A stretch of DNA of 45,787 nt, taken from positions 1-45,787 of the forward strand of contig CAZEAC010000034.1 of assembly GCA_964510065.1 (NCBI GenBank), given 5' to 3'. A model generated the notes under the pieces. That model was given only the letters and a program-made list of their open reading frames with translations. It ran no database searches and had not been told where the DNA came from. A program made the translations under genes and the position numbers. The stretch's first letter is position 1; each line of letters starts with the position of its first letter. This DNA comes from CAZEAC01 sp964510065. Its GTDB lineage: Bacteria > Bdellovibrionota_C > UBA2361 > CAIXSY01. Shown here piece by piece: positions 1-8,245 of this stretch.

Positions 1-1
1 G

Positions 2-211
2 ATTCGGGTGCATGCCGCGTACAATGGTTTCCCGGTATATGGCGATCCATTTTACGGGTTGGGAGAGCCCGGGGGCCTCAGGCTCTTGAGTTATCGAGTC
101 TCTCTTCCACATCCGGACGGCAATCGCGAACTTGATATCGTAGTTCCTCGGGAGCTGACGCCTTTATGGGCATTGCCAGCCCTCTTCCCAAACTCCGCGG
201 CTTCTGCGTGA
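2..211 (+). CDS. RluA-family pseudouridine synthase, C-terminal fragment
   Basis: The window opens inside this gene, so only the last 69 codons are present. The frame is open from base 2 and reads I-R-V-H-A-A-Y-N-G-F-P-V-Y-G-D-P-F-Y-G, the conserved 'IRVH....G.PV.GD..YG' block near the end of RluA-type 23S rRNA or tRNA pseudouridine synthases. A short beta-rich tail with 'LLSYRVSLPHPDG' follows, matching the usual '(L)HA..L.F.HP..' ending. The catalytic Asp region lies upstream of the window and cannot be seen. The GTG at position 8 is a Val codon inside the motif, not a start. The RNA target cannot be assigned from this fragment. Confidence 0.75.
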   Translation: MRVHAAYNGFPVYGDPFYGLGEPGGLRLLSYRVSLPHPDGNRELDIVVPRELTPLWALPALFPNSAASA

Positions 212-314
212 GATTTAGGAAAAATCACACAAGAGCCGCGGAGCTGGCGGAGGCTAGTTTTTCCGGGCCAACCTTGCTATAGAATTACTGTTTTCTCTCT
301 ATTCAGGAAATTCT

Positions 315-1721
315 ATGGACTCAAAAGATCTTATCGTTCTCGGCTCCGGACCAGGCGGGTATGTCGCTGCAATTCGCGCAGCACAACTTGGAAGAAAAGT
401 CTCCATAGTCGAACGTGAATCACTTGGCGGCGTGTGCCTTAACTGGGGCTGCATACCATCAAAGGCGCTGCTCAGAGCGGCCCAGCTCTATCATGACATG
501 AAACGGGGTGCTGAATTCGGCCTGGAAACCGGCCCGATTAAAGTTGATTTCCCAAAGATTATCCAACGCTCACGTGATGTCGCGGCTAAGCTCTCGGGCG
601 GCGTACAGTTCCTAATGAAGAAGAACAAGATTGAAGTTCTGATGGGACATGGAACTCTCGAGGGCGGAAACCGGCTCAGCATTAAAGACACTGCCGGCAA
701 GACCACCACGGTTTCTTATAAAGACATAATTATTGCAACCGGTGCACGTGCGCGAAGCTTGCCCGGGTTAGAAATTGACGGCGATGTGCTGCATACCTAC
801 CGTACTGCCTTAGATTATCGGCGCCTTCCTCAGAAAATTCTAATTATCGGCGCCGGTGCTATCGGCATGGAGTTTGCCTATTTTTACCAATCACTTGGAG
901 CTCAGGTCACGGTGTGCGAAATGGTCGACCAGATTCTTCCCGTGGAAGATAAGGAGGTCGCTGACACGCTCGAACGGATTCTTAAAAAATCCGGCATGAT
1001 TATTAAAACTCGCGCGCAGGTAAGCGATATCAAGAAGTCGGGCAAGACCGTTACCGCGACCATTAAGGCTCCGGGCGCCGACGGCGCGCTCTCCGAAGAG
1101 AAATGGAGCGGTGATACCTGCCTTGTAGCGATTGGCGTGGTGCCGAATACCGAAAATATCGGTCTCGAAAAAGTCGGCATTGAGACGAATCGCGGCTTCA
1201 TCAAGGTCAATAATTTCCTTCAGACAACTAAACCAAATCATTTTGCGATCGGCGATGTCACCGGAAACATTCTGCTCGCCCACGTCGCGAGTCATCAGGG
1301 AATCGTTGCGGCCGAGAGCGCCTGCAATAAAGCCAAACACGCTATGCGCTACGACAATGTACCGAGCTGTACCTATTGCCAACCGCAGGTGGCCTCAATC
1401 GGACTCACCGAGAAGGCCGCCAAAGAGAAAGGAGTAAAGTACCGCATAGGTAAGGTGCCTTTCGCCGCGATTGGCAAAGCCATTGCCATCGGTGAGCAAG
1501 ATGGATTCATCAAGGTGCTTATTGACGAAGATGTGGGCGAAGTGTTGGGTGTGCATATCTTGCACTCCGAAGCTACCGAGCTTATCGCCGAAGCCGGCAT
1601 CATTCGCTCCCATGAAGGAATTGCCGCTAGCGTTGTCGACACGATCCATGCTCACCCGACTCTATCGGAGTCGATGATGGAAGCAATGGCGGCAGCTCTT
1701 GGACGGCCGATAAATACCTAA
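315..1721 (+). CDS. lpdA: dihydrolipoyl dehydrogenase (E3)
   Basis: This flavoprotein reoxidises the dihydrolipoyl group on E2 of 2-oxoacid dehydrogenase complexes and passes electrons to NAD+. The 468-residue length is normal. An N-terminal FAD-binding GSGPGG motif (residues 10-15) is followed by the redox-active disulfide in GGVCLNWGCIPSK (Cys41, Cys46). A second dinucleotide-binding motif, GAGAIGMEFA, is the NAD site, and the C-terminal dimer domain carries the HAHPTLSE motif (His447, Glu452) that supplies the catalytic base. The ATG has an upstream AGGAAA ribosome site. It heads a cluster with lipB, fused E1 and E2, so it very likely serves that complex. Palindromic repeat copy A separates it from lipB. 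Confidence 0.95.
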   Translation: MDSKDLIVLGSGPGGYVAAIRAAQLGRKVSIVERESLGGVCLNWGCIPSKALLRAAQLYHDMKRGAEFGLETGPIKVDFPKIIQRSRDVAAKLSGGVQFLMKKNKIEVLMGHGTLEGGNRLSIKDTAGKTTTVSYKDIIIATGARARSLPGLEIDGDVLHTYRTALDYRRLPQKILIIGAGAIGMEFAYFYQSLGAQVTVCEMVDQILPVEDKEVADTLERILKKSGMIIKTRAQVSDIKKSGKTVTATIKAPGADGALSEEKWSGDTCLVAIGVVPNTENIGLEKVGIETNRGFIKVNNFLQTTKPNHFAIGDVTGNILLAHVASHQGIVAAESACNKAKHAMRYDNVPSCTYCQPQVASIGLTEKAAKEKGVKYRIGKVPFAAIGKAIAIGEQDGFIKVLIDEDVGEVLGVHILHSEATELIAEAGIIRSHEGIAASVVDTIHAHPTLSESMMEAMAAALGRPINT

Positions 1722-1727
1722 ACTTAG

Positions 1728-1827
1728 CTTTCCTACTTTCTCTTAGCTCGGTGCGCTCTGTGGTTTATTTTTCCTATAAAGACCACAGAGTCACAGAGAA
1801 CACCGAGATAGGGAGAAGTGAGAAAAG
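1728..1827. repeat. palindromic intergenic repeat, family 1, copy A
   Basis: This is a long imperfect inverted repeat between lpdA and lipB. The left arm ends CTCGGTGCGCTCTGTGGTTT and the right arm is ACCACAGAGTCACAGAG followed by AACACCGAG; outer arms CTTTCCTACTTTCTC and GAGAAGTGAGAAAAG also pair. The same core appears in copies B, C and D (4903-5047, 16900-16969, 25231-25377). No coding sequence is evident. It could act as a transcript-end hairpin or be a MITE-like or REP-like element. Confidence 0.85.
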
Positions 1828-1848
1828 TTCGGTTACAGTGTAATAGTA

Positions 1849-2547
1849 ATGGCGACAAAATTACATTTACTCAATCTCGGCGAACGCTCCTTTACTGAAG
1901 TTTGGGAACTTCAAAAAAAATTACAACACGGGGTTATTCAAGGAAGCGAGTCCGAAACGTTAATTATTTGCCGACATCCGCCGGTAATTACACTCGGCAA
2001 AGGCGCGAAATCTGAAAATGTGCTTGTTTCCGAGGAAGTGCTTCAAGAAAAGGGGATCGAGCTTCAGCGTATCGAACGTGGCGGCGATGTCACGTACCAC
2101 GGTCCTGGGCAGGTAATTCTCTACCCAATAATCAATCTCAATTTTAAGAAACGTGATGTGGGCTGGTACATGCGCCAACTCGAGGAGGTCGTTATTAGAA
2201 CGATTACTCCATACGGAATCCACGGAGAACGCATACCAGGTAAAACCGGTGTTTGGCTTACTTGTGGAAGCGTCCCGAAGAAAATAGCATCTTTAGGTGT
2301 GAGGCTTTCACGATGGGTTTCAATGCATGGGGTTGCGCTCAATGTAGCTCCTGAGAAAGAGGCATTCTCGCTCATTAACCCATGTGGCTTTAAGGATATT
2401 GAAATGACATCGGTTTTCGAAGAGGCGCGCGCTGGATCCGCACCATCAATGGAACGGGTCGAGCGCGATCTCGTTGAAAATTTTCTCTCTGTTTTTGAAT
2501 ATGGTAACCGTTCAGGAGGTCTCAACCATGAGTGCAAATCGCAGTAG
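1849..2547 (+). CDS. lipB: octanoyl-[ACP]:protein N-octanoyltransferase
   Basis: LipB moves octanoyl from acyl carrier protein to the lipoyl-domain lysine of E2 proteins, the first step of endogenous lipoylation; LipA then adds sulfur. The family hallmark RGGDVTYHGPGQ is at residues 77-88, the catalytic lysine lies in KKIASLG (Lys144/145), and the catalytic cysteine is in INPCGFKD (Cys179). The length of 232 residues is typical. Its place between lpdA and the E1/E2 genes makes functional sense, since E2 has one lipoyl domain. The ATG has no strong ribosome site. The last ~15 codons (after FEYGNRS) do not look family-like and coincide with an 11-bp inverted-repeat motif and a second ribosome site, so the 3' end may have been altered by inserted sequence. 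Confidence 0.93.
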   Translation: MATKLHLLNLGERSFTEVWELQKKLQHGVIQGSESETLIICRHPPVITLGKGAKSENVLVSEEVLQEKGIELQRIERGGDVTYHGPGQVILYPIINLNFKKRDVGWYMRQLEEVVIRTITPYGIHGERIPGKTGVWLTCGSVPKKIASLGVRLSRWVSMHGVALNVAPEKEAFSLINPCGFKDIEMTSVFEEARAGSAPSMERVERDLVENFLSVFEYGNRSGGLNHECKSQ

Positions 2548-2686
2548 CTCTTTTACGGATAAAGGCCCCCTCAGGGGGCTTTTTTGGGGTGACAACTCTA
2601 ACCGTTCACAAAATCAGTCGTCCGCGGTCAGCGGACGGCCATCCGCCGGAAGAATAGATGAAACTAGATTTATCCAACATGCTTGA
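2528..2686 (+). CDS. possible 52-residue ORF with strong RBS, read through a terminator
   Basis: A perfect AGGAGG (2514-2519) lies 8 nt before an ATG at 2528, inside the 3' end of lipB but in another frame. The ORF begins MSANRSSSFTDKGPLRGLFW and runs to 2686. Codons 12-19 are the terminator stem itself, so translating ribosomes would cover that hairpin. There is no recognisable domain. It could be a leader peptide controlling read-through into E1 or a chance reading frame; the ribosome site is the only positive evidence. Confidence 0.3.
   Translation: MSANRSSSFTDKGPLRGLFWGDNSNRSQNQSSAVSGRPSAGRIDETRFIQHA
2561..2585 (+). terminator. intrinsic terminator after lipB
   Basis: The sequence AAAGGCCCCC-TCA-GGGGGC is followed directly by six T. 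The stem is five G-C pairs extended by G-C, G-U and A-T pairs, with a 3-nt loop and a U tract, a textbook rho-independent terminator on the + strand. It lies 14 bp after the lipB stop and 142 bp before the E1 start, so E1 probably needs its own promoter or read-through. Confidence 0.85.
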
Positions 2687-2727
2687 AAAATGAATTTTTT
2701 TACCCCGTGAACGGTTACTGAATACGC

Positions 2728-4800
2728 ATGAGTCGAGGTACCACAACAACAGCGCGGCGCGATAAGAAAGCTTCAAAACGCGGCAATGCTACGCCGATCG
2801 AGCAGCATTCGAAAGAGAAATTGCTGTGGGCTTATGAGACCATGCTTCGCACCCGTCTTGTCGATGAGAAAATCATTCTGCTCTACAAGCAGAACAAGTG
2901 TCACTTTCAAATTGGCGCCGCCGGCCATGAGGCTGCGCAGGTCGCCGCAAGTGCTGTATTCCGCGCCGGGATCGATTGGTTCTATCCGTACTACCGTGAC
3001 ATGGCACTCTGCGCCGGGCTGGGCATGCGCACTCGAGACTTCATGCTTAATGCGCTTAATCGGGAAGACGATCCGAACTCACATGGCCGCCAGATGCCTA
3101 TGCATTACGGGCACAAGGGGCTTAATATTGTAAATCAAAGCTCTCCAACCGGTACGCAATATCTCCAAGCGGTGGGCTCCGCGCTTGCGGCAAAGATGAC
3201 TTCGAGCAAAGACGTGACGTATGTCTCCTCCGGTGAAGGCGCATGCAGTCAGGGCGATTTCCACGAAGCGCTTAACTGGGCCGCTCGCGACAAGCTCCCG
3301 CTCATATTTCTCATCCAAAACAATGATTTTGCTATCTCCGTTCATGTCAGTGAACAGCTTGCGGGTTCAAGTGTTTACAAGATCTGCCACAACTATGAAG
3401 GCCTTCATTCCGCCGAGGTAGACGGCACCGATTTTTTTGAATCATACGACGCACTAAGTCTCGCGCACGAACGTGCGCTTCGAGGCCTCGGCCCCTCGGT
3501 TATCGAGGCGCATGTGCCAAGGCTGCAAAGCCATTCGATTTCCGACAACCATTTCAAATACCGCACTAAAGCCCAGGTAGAGCGCGAATTCGAGCGCGAT
3601 CCAATTCCTCGATTCAGGGATTATTTGATCGACCATAAACTTAGTAGCGCTCGCGAACTTGAAGCACTACAAGCTTCCATCAAGCTCGAAGTTGATGAGG
3701 CTGCGGAGTGGGCCGAAGCGCAGGCGCCATGCTCGCCCCAGGACGCAGAGCTACATACCTACGTAGATAACGATCCCGGAGCGAAGGTGCCCGAAGGCAC
3801 CCCCCGCGGTGAGGAAATCTTTATCGTCGATGCGTTAAATCACGCGCTCGATGAAGAGATGTCTCGTGATTCGAGAATTTATGTATTTGGCCAAGACGTG
3901 GCATATGGAAAGGGCGGCGTTTTCACAGTGACAACCGGACTGACCGACAAGTTCGGCGATGAGCGAGTGTTTAACGCACCACTTGCCGAAAGTTCTATTG
4001 TTGGGGTTTCGATTGGTATGGCAACCCGCGGTCTACGACCGGTACCGGAAATTCAATTCGGCGATTACGTCTGGACCGGCATGATGCAGATTCGTAATGA
4101 GTTGGCGATGCTCAACTACAGATCGGCCGGCGATTTTACCTGTCCCGTGGTAATTCGCATCCCGGTCGGAGGTTATATTCACGGCGCCTGCTATCATTCG
4201 CAAAATATTGAAGCAACGTTCGCGCATTTTCCAGGGCTGTTCGTGGTGTATCCTTCAAACGCAGGCGACGCCAAAGGACTTCTCAAAGCTGCGGTGCGCG
4301 GCGCAGACCCCGTGCTTTTTCTGGAACACAAAGGACTCTACCGTCAGGTTTACGCTAAAACCCCCGAGGGCGACGCCGAGTGCCTGGTGCCTTTGGGCCG
4401 CGCTAAAATCGTTCGCCAAGGTGACCGGCTCACGATCGTAACGTGGGGTGCGCTCGTTCAGAAATGCATTCTTGCCGCGAAGGAGCTTGAAGCTCGGGGA
4501 ATACAGTGTGAAATAATTGATCTGCGAACGATCGTGCCCTTTGATCGCGACGTGGTGTTCACTAGTGTGCAAAAGACCGGACGAGTGTTGATCGCGCATG
4601 AAGATGTTACCTTCATGGGCTTTGGCGCTGAAATCGCCGCTCAAATCGCGGACCAATGTTTTCATTATCTTGACGCACCGGTGAAACGGCTCGGAATGAA
4701 AAATGTCGCGGCAGTCCCACATTCGCCGCCTCTCGAAGCCGTTATTCTTCCCCAAAATGAAGATGTTTTAGCTGCGGCAAACGAGATCCTCGAGTATTAA
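2728..4800 (+). CDS. fused 2-oxoacid dehydrogenase E1 alpha-beta (branched-chain type)
   Basis: This thiamine-diphosphate enzyme decarboxylates a 2-oxoacid and acylates the lipoyl group of E2. Residues ~25-340 are an E1-alpha domain with the ThDP/Mg region GEGACSQGDFHEALN and ...NNDFAIS (about 169-204). Residues ~364-690 are an E1-beta transketolase-like domain (FIVDALNHALDEEM, GQDVAYGKGG, the NAPLAESSIVG segment, and the C-terminal transketolase part). A linker rich in Glu, Ala and Pro (~340-365) joins them. Alpha and beta are separate in most bacteria; fusions of this kind are known for BCKDH-like E1s. The FHEALN/NNDFAIS pattern favours branched-chain 2-oxoacid dehydrogenase over pyruvate dehydrogenase, but substrate is not proven. 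The extreme N-terminus is basic and Thr-rich. Confidence 0.92.
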   Translation: MSRGTTTTARRDKKASKRGNATPIEQHSKEKLLWAYETMLRTRLVDEKIILLYKQNKCHFQIGAAGHEAAQVAASAVFRAGIDWFYPYYRDMALCAGLGMRTRDFMLNALNREDDPNSHGRQMPMHYGHKGLNIVNQSSPTGTQYLQAVGSALAAKMTSSKDVTYVSSGEGACSQGDFHEALNWAARDKLPLIFLIQNNDFAISVHVSEQLAGSSVYKICHNYEGLHSAEVDGTDFFESYDALSLAHERALRGLGPSVIEAHVPRLQSHSISDNHFKYRTKAQVEREFERDPIPRFRDYLIDHKLSSARELEALQASIKLEVDEAAEWAEAQAPCSPQDAELHTYVDNDPGAKVPEGTPRGEEIFIVDALNHALDEEMSRDSRIYVFGQDVAYGKGGVFTVTTGLTDKFGDERVFNAPLAESSIVGVSIGMATRGLRPVPEIQFGDYVWTGMMQIRNELAMLNYRSAGDFTCPVVIRIPVGGYIHGACYHSQNIEATFAHFPGLFVVYPSNAGDAKGLLKAAVRGADPVLFLEHKGLYRQVYAKTPEGDAECLVPLGRAKIVRQGDRLTIVTWGALVQKCILAAKELEARGIQCEIIDLRTIVPFDRDVVFTSVQKTGRVLIAHEDVTFMGFGAEIAAQIADQCFHYLDAPVKRLGMKNVAAVPHSPPLEAVILPQNEDVLAAANEILEY

Positions 4801-4902
4801 CAATTTTCGACCATTCACGGCGCGCTCCGCGGAGAGCGCCGATATGTCGAGCCTCGCTTTACAAACGGCGTTCGCGATCTTTCTCGATACATAGTTACGA
4901 AA

Positions 4903-5047
4903 GGTAATGCTCATTAACCCCGAGTATTTTTGATGAGTCCTTTCCCCAACTCGGTGACCTCTGTGCTCTCTGTGGTTTTCAATGCATTTAAACCACAGAG
5001 AGCACCGAGATGGGGAAAAGGCTACCCACGCTTAATGAGTAGTTACC
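4903..5047. repeat. palindromic intergenic repeat, family 1, copy B
   Basis: This fills most of the 332-bp gap between E1 and E2. Outer arms GGTAATGCTCATTAA and TTAATGAGTAGTTACC pair, then CCTTTCCCC with GGGGAAAAGG, then CTCGGTG...CTCTCTGTGGTTT with AAACCACAGAGAGCACCGAG. The left arm has one extra 9-nt unit (ACCTCTGTG) that the right arm lacks, showing modular gain or loss of units. Outer arms match copy D, so the full unit is roughly 145 bp. Nothing else recognisable lies in 4801-4902 or 5048-5132 apart from the E2 ribosome site. Confidence 0.88.
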
Positions 5048-5132
5048 GGAATCAGCCTGTATACCTATGACATCTCATCATAATCTGGTATTTTAGCAGC
5101 CGCATTACGGTTATTCAGTCGAGGGTAGGTCC

Positions 5133-6431
5133 ATGAAAGTTGAAATGGTGATGCCGCAGATGGGCGAATCAATCACCGAAGCCAAAATTTCAAAGTGGCG
5201 TAAGGGCAAGGGCGAGCTCGTGCAAAAAGACGAGATCATCCTCGAAATCTCCACGGACAAAGTTGATTCCGAGATTCCCGCTCCCGCCGCTGGCGTTCTC
5301 GCCGAGCTTCTGTTTCAAGAGGGCGATGTGGTGCCAGTCAAGACCAAGATCGCTGTCATAGATAGCGACGCCAAAGCAGGCACCGCCTCCAGTAGCTCCG
5401 CGAAACCAAAACCAGAAGCGGCGCCACCCGCACGCGCGTCGGTTGAAGTTCATAGCAGTGAAGTTCATAGCAATGGCTCGCATCATCCCGAAGAGTCTGA
5501 TTCTGATAAATTCTATTCGCCGCTGGTAAAGAGTCTCGCTGAGAAGCATGGCGTTTCGAAATCAGAGCTCGCTTCAATCAAAGGAAGCGGCCAGGGCGGG
5601 CGCGTGAACAAAGAAGATCTTTTGTCATATGTAGAGTCGCGCGGCAATCGTAGCGCTGCAGTCCAGACTTCAGCACCAGCAGCCACACGTGCTGCCGAAA
5701 GCAAGGCTCCGGCTTTCGATTACAATCAGGAAGGCATTGAGGTCGTGCCGATGGATAACATGCGGCAGGCGATTGCTGAGCATATGGTTCGCTCCAAGCA
5801 GACCAGCCCACATGTCTATTCCGTGCAGGAAGTCGACGTGAGCCGCATCGCAAAGTTCCGCGCCACCTGGAAGGAGAAATTCCAAGCTCGCGAGGGTTTC
5901 AGCCTTAGCTTTACCCCATTTTTTCTCGAAGCGTCGGTCAAGGGGTTGCTCCAGTTTCCTTGGGTGAACGCGTCGGTTGACGGCAAGAAAGTAATCCTCA
6001 AAAAGCACGTTAATCTTGGCTGTGCCGTTGCTCTGGGGAGCAGTGGACTCATTGTTCCAGTTATCAAGCATGCCGAGGAGAAAAATTTTGTCGGAATTGC
6101 CCGATCACTGAACGATCTCGCGCGGCGGGCGCGTAATAAGAAGCTTCTGCCTGAAGATGTTACGGGTGGAAGCTTTACGGTAACGAACCCGGGGGTTTTC
6201 GGCACAATTATCGGCACGCCGATTATCAATCAGCCACAGGTTGCAATATTATGCCTCGGCGCAATCGTAAAGCGTCCCGTCGTGGTTGACGATATGATTG
6301 CAATCCGCGAGATGTGCTACCTCACTCTTTCTTATGACCACCGCATTGTCGATGGTGCACTGGGCGGACAGTTCCTTGCGTTTGTGCGGAAATATCTCGA
6401 GGAATGGGATCTCGAGCGAGCGATCTGGTAA
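5133..6431 (+). CDS. dihydrolipoamide acyltransferase (E2) of 2-oxoacid dehydrogenase
   Basis: E2 is the structural core of the complex and transfers the acyl group from lipoyl to CoA. A single lipoyl domain occupies residues 1-77 with the lipoylated lysine in ISTDKVDSEIP (Lys43). A flexible Ala/Pro/Ser linker (80-125) contains a short VEVHSSEVHS duplication. The peripheral subunit-binding domain is at ~127-167 (SPLVKSLAEKHGVSKSEL...GSGQGGRVNKEDL), and the catalytic domain carries SYDHRIVDG (His403, Asp407). The length of 432 is normal for a one-lipoyl E2. The start has GAGGGTAGG upstream. The catalytic domain type agrees with the branched-chain E1 next door. rsmD follows after 3 bp. Confidence 0.93.
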   Translation: MKVEMVMPQMGESITEAKISKWRKGKGELVQKDEIILEISTDKVDSEIPAPAAGVLAELLFQEGDVVPVKTKIAVIDSDAKAGTASSSSAKPKPEAAPPARASVEVHSSEVHSNGSHHPEESDSDKFYSPLVKSLAEKHGVSKSELASIKGSGQGGRVNKEDLLSYVESRGNRSAAVQTSAPAATRAAESKAPAFDYNQEGIEVVPMDNMRQAIAEHMVRSKQTSPHVYSVQEVDVSRIAKFRATWKEKFQAREGFSLSFTPFFLEASVKGLLQFPWVNASVDGKKVILKKHVNLGCAVALGSSGLIVPVIKHAEEKNFVGIARSLNDLARRARNKKLLPEDVTGGSFTVTNPGVFGTIIGTPIINQPQVAILCLGAIVKRPVVVDDMIAIREMCYLTLSYDHRIVDGALGGQFLAFVRKYLEEWDLERAIW

Positions 6432-6434
6432 CGA

Positions 6435-6980
6435 ATGCGAGTAGTCAGCGGTAAAGCGCGTGGAACTAAACTGAAATCTGTTCCAGGCGATTCGACTCGA
6501 CCGATACTTGATCGGGTAAAGACCGCGCTTTTTGATATCTTGCGTCCGGAGCTTGCGGGATTGCGCGTACTTGATCTTTTCGCTGGCACCGGCAGTGTTG
6601 GAATTGAGGCTTTGAGTCAGGGCGCAGCATTCTGTACATTTCTTGATATCAGTGAAAAAGCAATTGCGACAATTCGCGAAAATGTTGCAGCGGCGCACCT
6701 CGAGGATCAATCGGAAATTCGCCATACTGATGCCTTCACGTATATGCGCAACACCGTGAAACAGTTTGATCTGATCTATATAGCACCGCCGCAATATAAG
6801 ACGATCTGGATCGAAGCGCTGCACTGCATTGCCGAGCGACCAGACCTCCTTACCACGCGCGGCAAAGTAATTGTTCAGATCGATCCGAAGGAGTACGAGC
6901 CGATTTCAATGAATGCGCTTGCGGAGAGCGCTCAGCGCAAGTACGGGAGTACTTTGCTAGTTTTCTTTTCAAAGACGTAG
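6435..6980 (+). CDS. rsmD: 16S rRNA (guanine966-N2)-methyltransferase
   Basis: RsmD methylates G966 of 16S rRNA during small-subunit assembly. The N-terminus MRVVSGKARGTKL and the segment RPILDRVKTALFDIL are characteristic, and LDLFAGTGSVGIEAL is SAM-binding motif I. The catalytic motif IV, usually (D/N)PPY, reads IAPPQYK: the acidic or Asn residue is Ala and Tyr is displaced by Gln-Tyr. I recall APPQY-type variants in other lineages, so this may be natural rather than damage. The gene starts 3 bp after the E2 stop and is probably co-transcribed with it. Confidence 0.9.
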   Translation: MRVVSGKARGTKLKSVPGDSTRPILDRVKTALFDILRPELAGLRVLDLFAGTGSVGIEALSQGAAFCTFLDISEKAIATIRENVAAAHLEDQSEIRHTDAFTYMRNTVKQFDLIYIAPPQYKTIWIEALHCIAERPDLLTTRGKVIVQIDPKEYEPISMNALAESAQRKYGSTLLVFFSKT

Positions 6981-7004
6981 CGGTCCACTACCACGGACCT
7001 ACGT
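6975..7004. terminator. hairpin between convergent rsmD and cpaB paralogue
   Basis: ACGTA (6975-6979) and GGTCC pair with GGACC and TACGT (6995-7004) across a 7-8 nt loop, with a short bulge. It overlaps the rsmD stop codon and lies between convergent genes. There is no clear U tract, so it may be a bidirectional transcript-end structure rather than a canonical intrinsic terminator. Confidence 0.45.
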
Positions 7005-7024
7005 GAGAAAGTCCGAAGCCTTTA

Positions 7025-7936
7025 TTATTTATCTTCAACCGGCGTCATCGAACCATCGCAGCCCATCAAGAAGGTCTTTTCGCCAATTCTTACTTTACCC
7101 TTCGTGCAGGCCTGTGGTTTGGTCCGCGAATTTTCGGCGCCCTTCCTATCAAGCTCATTTGCATCAAGCACAGTTACATTCGCTGCCTTATCATCGTCAA
7201 CCGCGCGCATGAATAAACTAAGACGTCCCATTTGTCGGGCCGTCGATATCTTAAGCGCATCCGCGGTTGAAACATCTAGCGTAATGGTACGATTAATCTT
7301 AAGCGCCCCGCGCCCCGGATTCTTATCAATGCTGGTATCTCCGCCATATGATAGTACACGCGCATTCTCGACAATTATTGAGCTTTCCAGCTCTCCACCG
7401 CGAGAATGGGTAAGTACCACGTCCACATGCGTTCCAGGAGTCGCGTGTCCTTCAAGACCGGAAGTTTCGTCTACTTCAATGGAGACTGCGCGATTTCCTG
7501 GGGTTAACCTAAGTGAAGCGGTATTCTCGTTAACCGGCTGCGTAGTCGTCTGAGATTTGAGCACCGGCATTCCCGGCGCAAGGTCGACACGAGCATAGAG
7601 CGTGGCCAACTCTTCTTTAGTTCGAATAGCGTCTTCAGGGACACTATGACGTGGCCAACTTAAAGTCTTGAAATTTACCTCAGAGAGCTTTGTTCCCTTT
7701 GGAATTGCGCGCTCAGCGCCAAAAAGTTTGATTGCATTACCGGCAGTCGCTGCCGACGGCTGTAGCGAACTCTCGACTGTAGTAGTCCCAGGAGCCTGCT
7801 GCTTTATATTGGATAGAATTACGAAGGAGATTACAATTACGAGGGTAAAGCTTGCGGCGGCGACGAAAAGCGCTCTTTCCCTAAGCCCACGACCTCTAAA
7901 ACCACCCGTACTTAACTTACCGAATTTAGAACCCAT
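7025..7936 (-). CDS. CpaB/RcpC-like Flp pilus assembly protein, paralogue 1
   Basis: This is a 303-residue membrane-anchored periplasmic protein. A basic N-terminus (MGSKFGKLSTGGFRGRG) precedes one membrane segment at ~21-45. The SAF-like domain (AERAIPKGTKLSEVNFKTL...LYARVDLAPGMPVLKSQ) and the RcpC domain (LTPGNRAVSIEVDE, GLEGHATPGTHVDVVLTH, VENARVLSYGG, TITLDVSTADALKISTARQMG) are classic CpaB features. CpaB helps assemble Flp/Tad pili; no other tad genes are in the window. The C-terminus has two Cys (QACTKGKV...LMGCDGSM) shared with paralogue 2, perhaps a disulfide. The start is preceded by TAGGGGAC. Confidence 0.85.
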   Translation of the reverse strand: MGSKFGKLSTGGFRGRGLRERALFVAAASFTLVIVISFVILSNIKQQAPGTTTVESSLQPSAATAGNAIKLFGAERAIPKGTKLSEVNFKTLSWPRHSVPEDAIRTKEELATLYARVDLAPGMPVLKSQTTTQPVNENTASLRLTPGNRAVSIEVDETSGLEGHATPGTHVDVVLTHSRGGELESSIIVENARVLSYGGDTSIDKNPGRGALKINRTITLDVSTADALKISTARQMGRLSLFMRAVDDDKAANVTVLDANELDRKGAENSRTKPQACTKGKVRIGEKTFLMGCDGSMTPVEDK

Positions 7937-8245
7937 ATAAGTCCCCTAAAACAGGCCAACATCAAAACCGCGAAATTTCCCCAATAATAGGATGCAGCAA
8001 ACCCCGGTCTTAATAAACCTCGATAGACCAATCATTCAATCGGGCACACGTTGATATTACTGAAGAAAGTAGCGTGCAAATGCTTTAGGCGGCAAAGTTA
8101 TCGAAAAATATATCGTATACTTAAGAAATTTTCGTACTTTGTGCTCATAATTACTATTTAACAAAACCTTTTTAGTGCCGATCTATATGATCGGACGGGC
8201 CATGAGCTGGTATTCACGCTCTTGGAACATAGGGGAGACACGGGC
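7937..8245. other. divergent intergenic region between cpaB paralogues
   Basis: These 309 bp separate the two divergent CpaB-like genes. The region is AT-rich, especially 8090-8170. Both genes are preceded by an AGGGGA-type ribosome site, suggesting a shared ancestral leader. I see no clear operator palindrome or RNA gene, and no reliable promoter boxes could be chosen by eye. Confidence 0.4.

Larger units (their letters stand above)
2504..2718. promoter_or_regulatory. three copies of TAACCGTTCA around the lipB/E1 junction
   Basis: GTAACCGTTCA occurs at 2504-2514, TAACCGTTCAC at 2599-2609, and the reverse complement GTGAACGGTTAC at 2707-2718. The outer pair is an 11-bp perfect inverted repeat and the middle and right copies form another 11-bp inverted pair, the right one ending 9 bp before the E1 ATG. 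They may be operators for a regulator of the dehydrogenase genes, or ends of a small inserted element. A separate hairpin, GTCCGC-GGTCA-GCGGAC, lies at 2620-2636. Function is inference. Confidence 0.35.
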
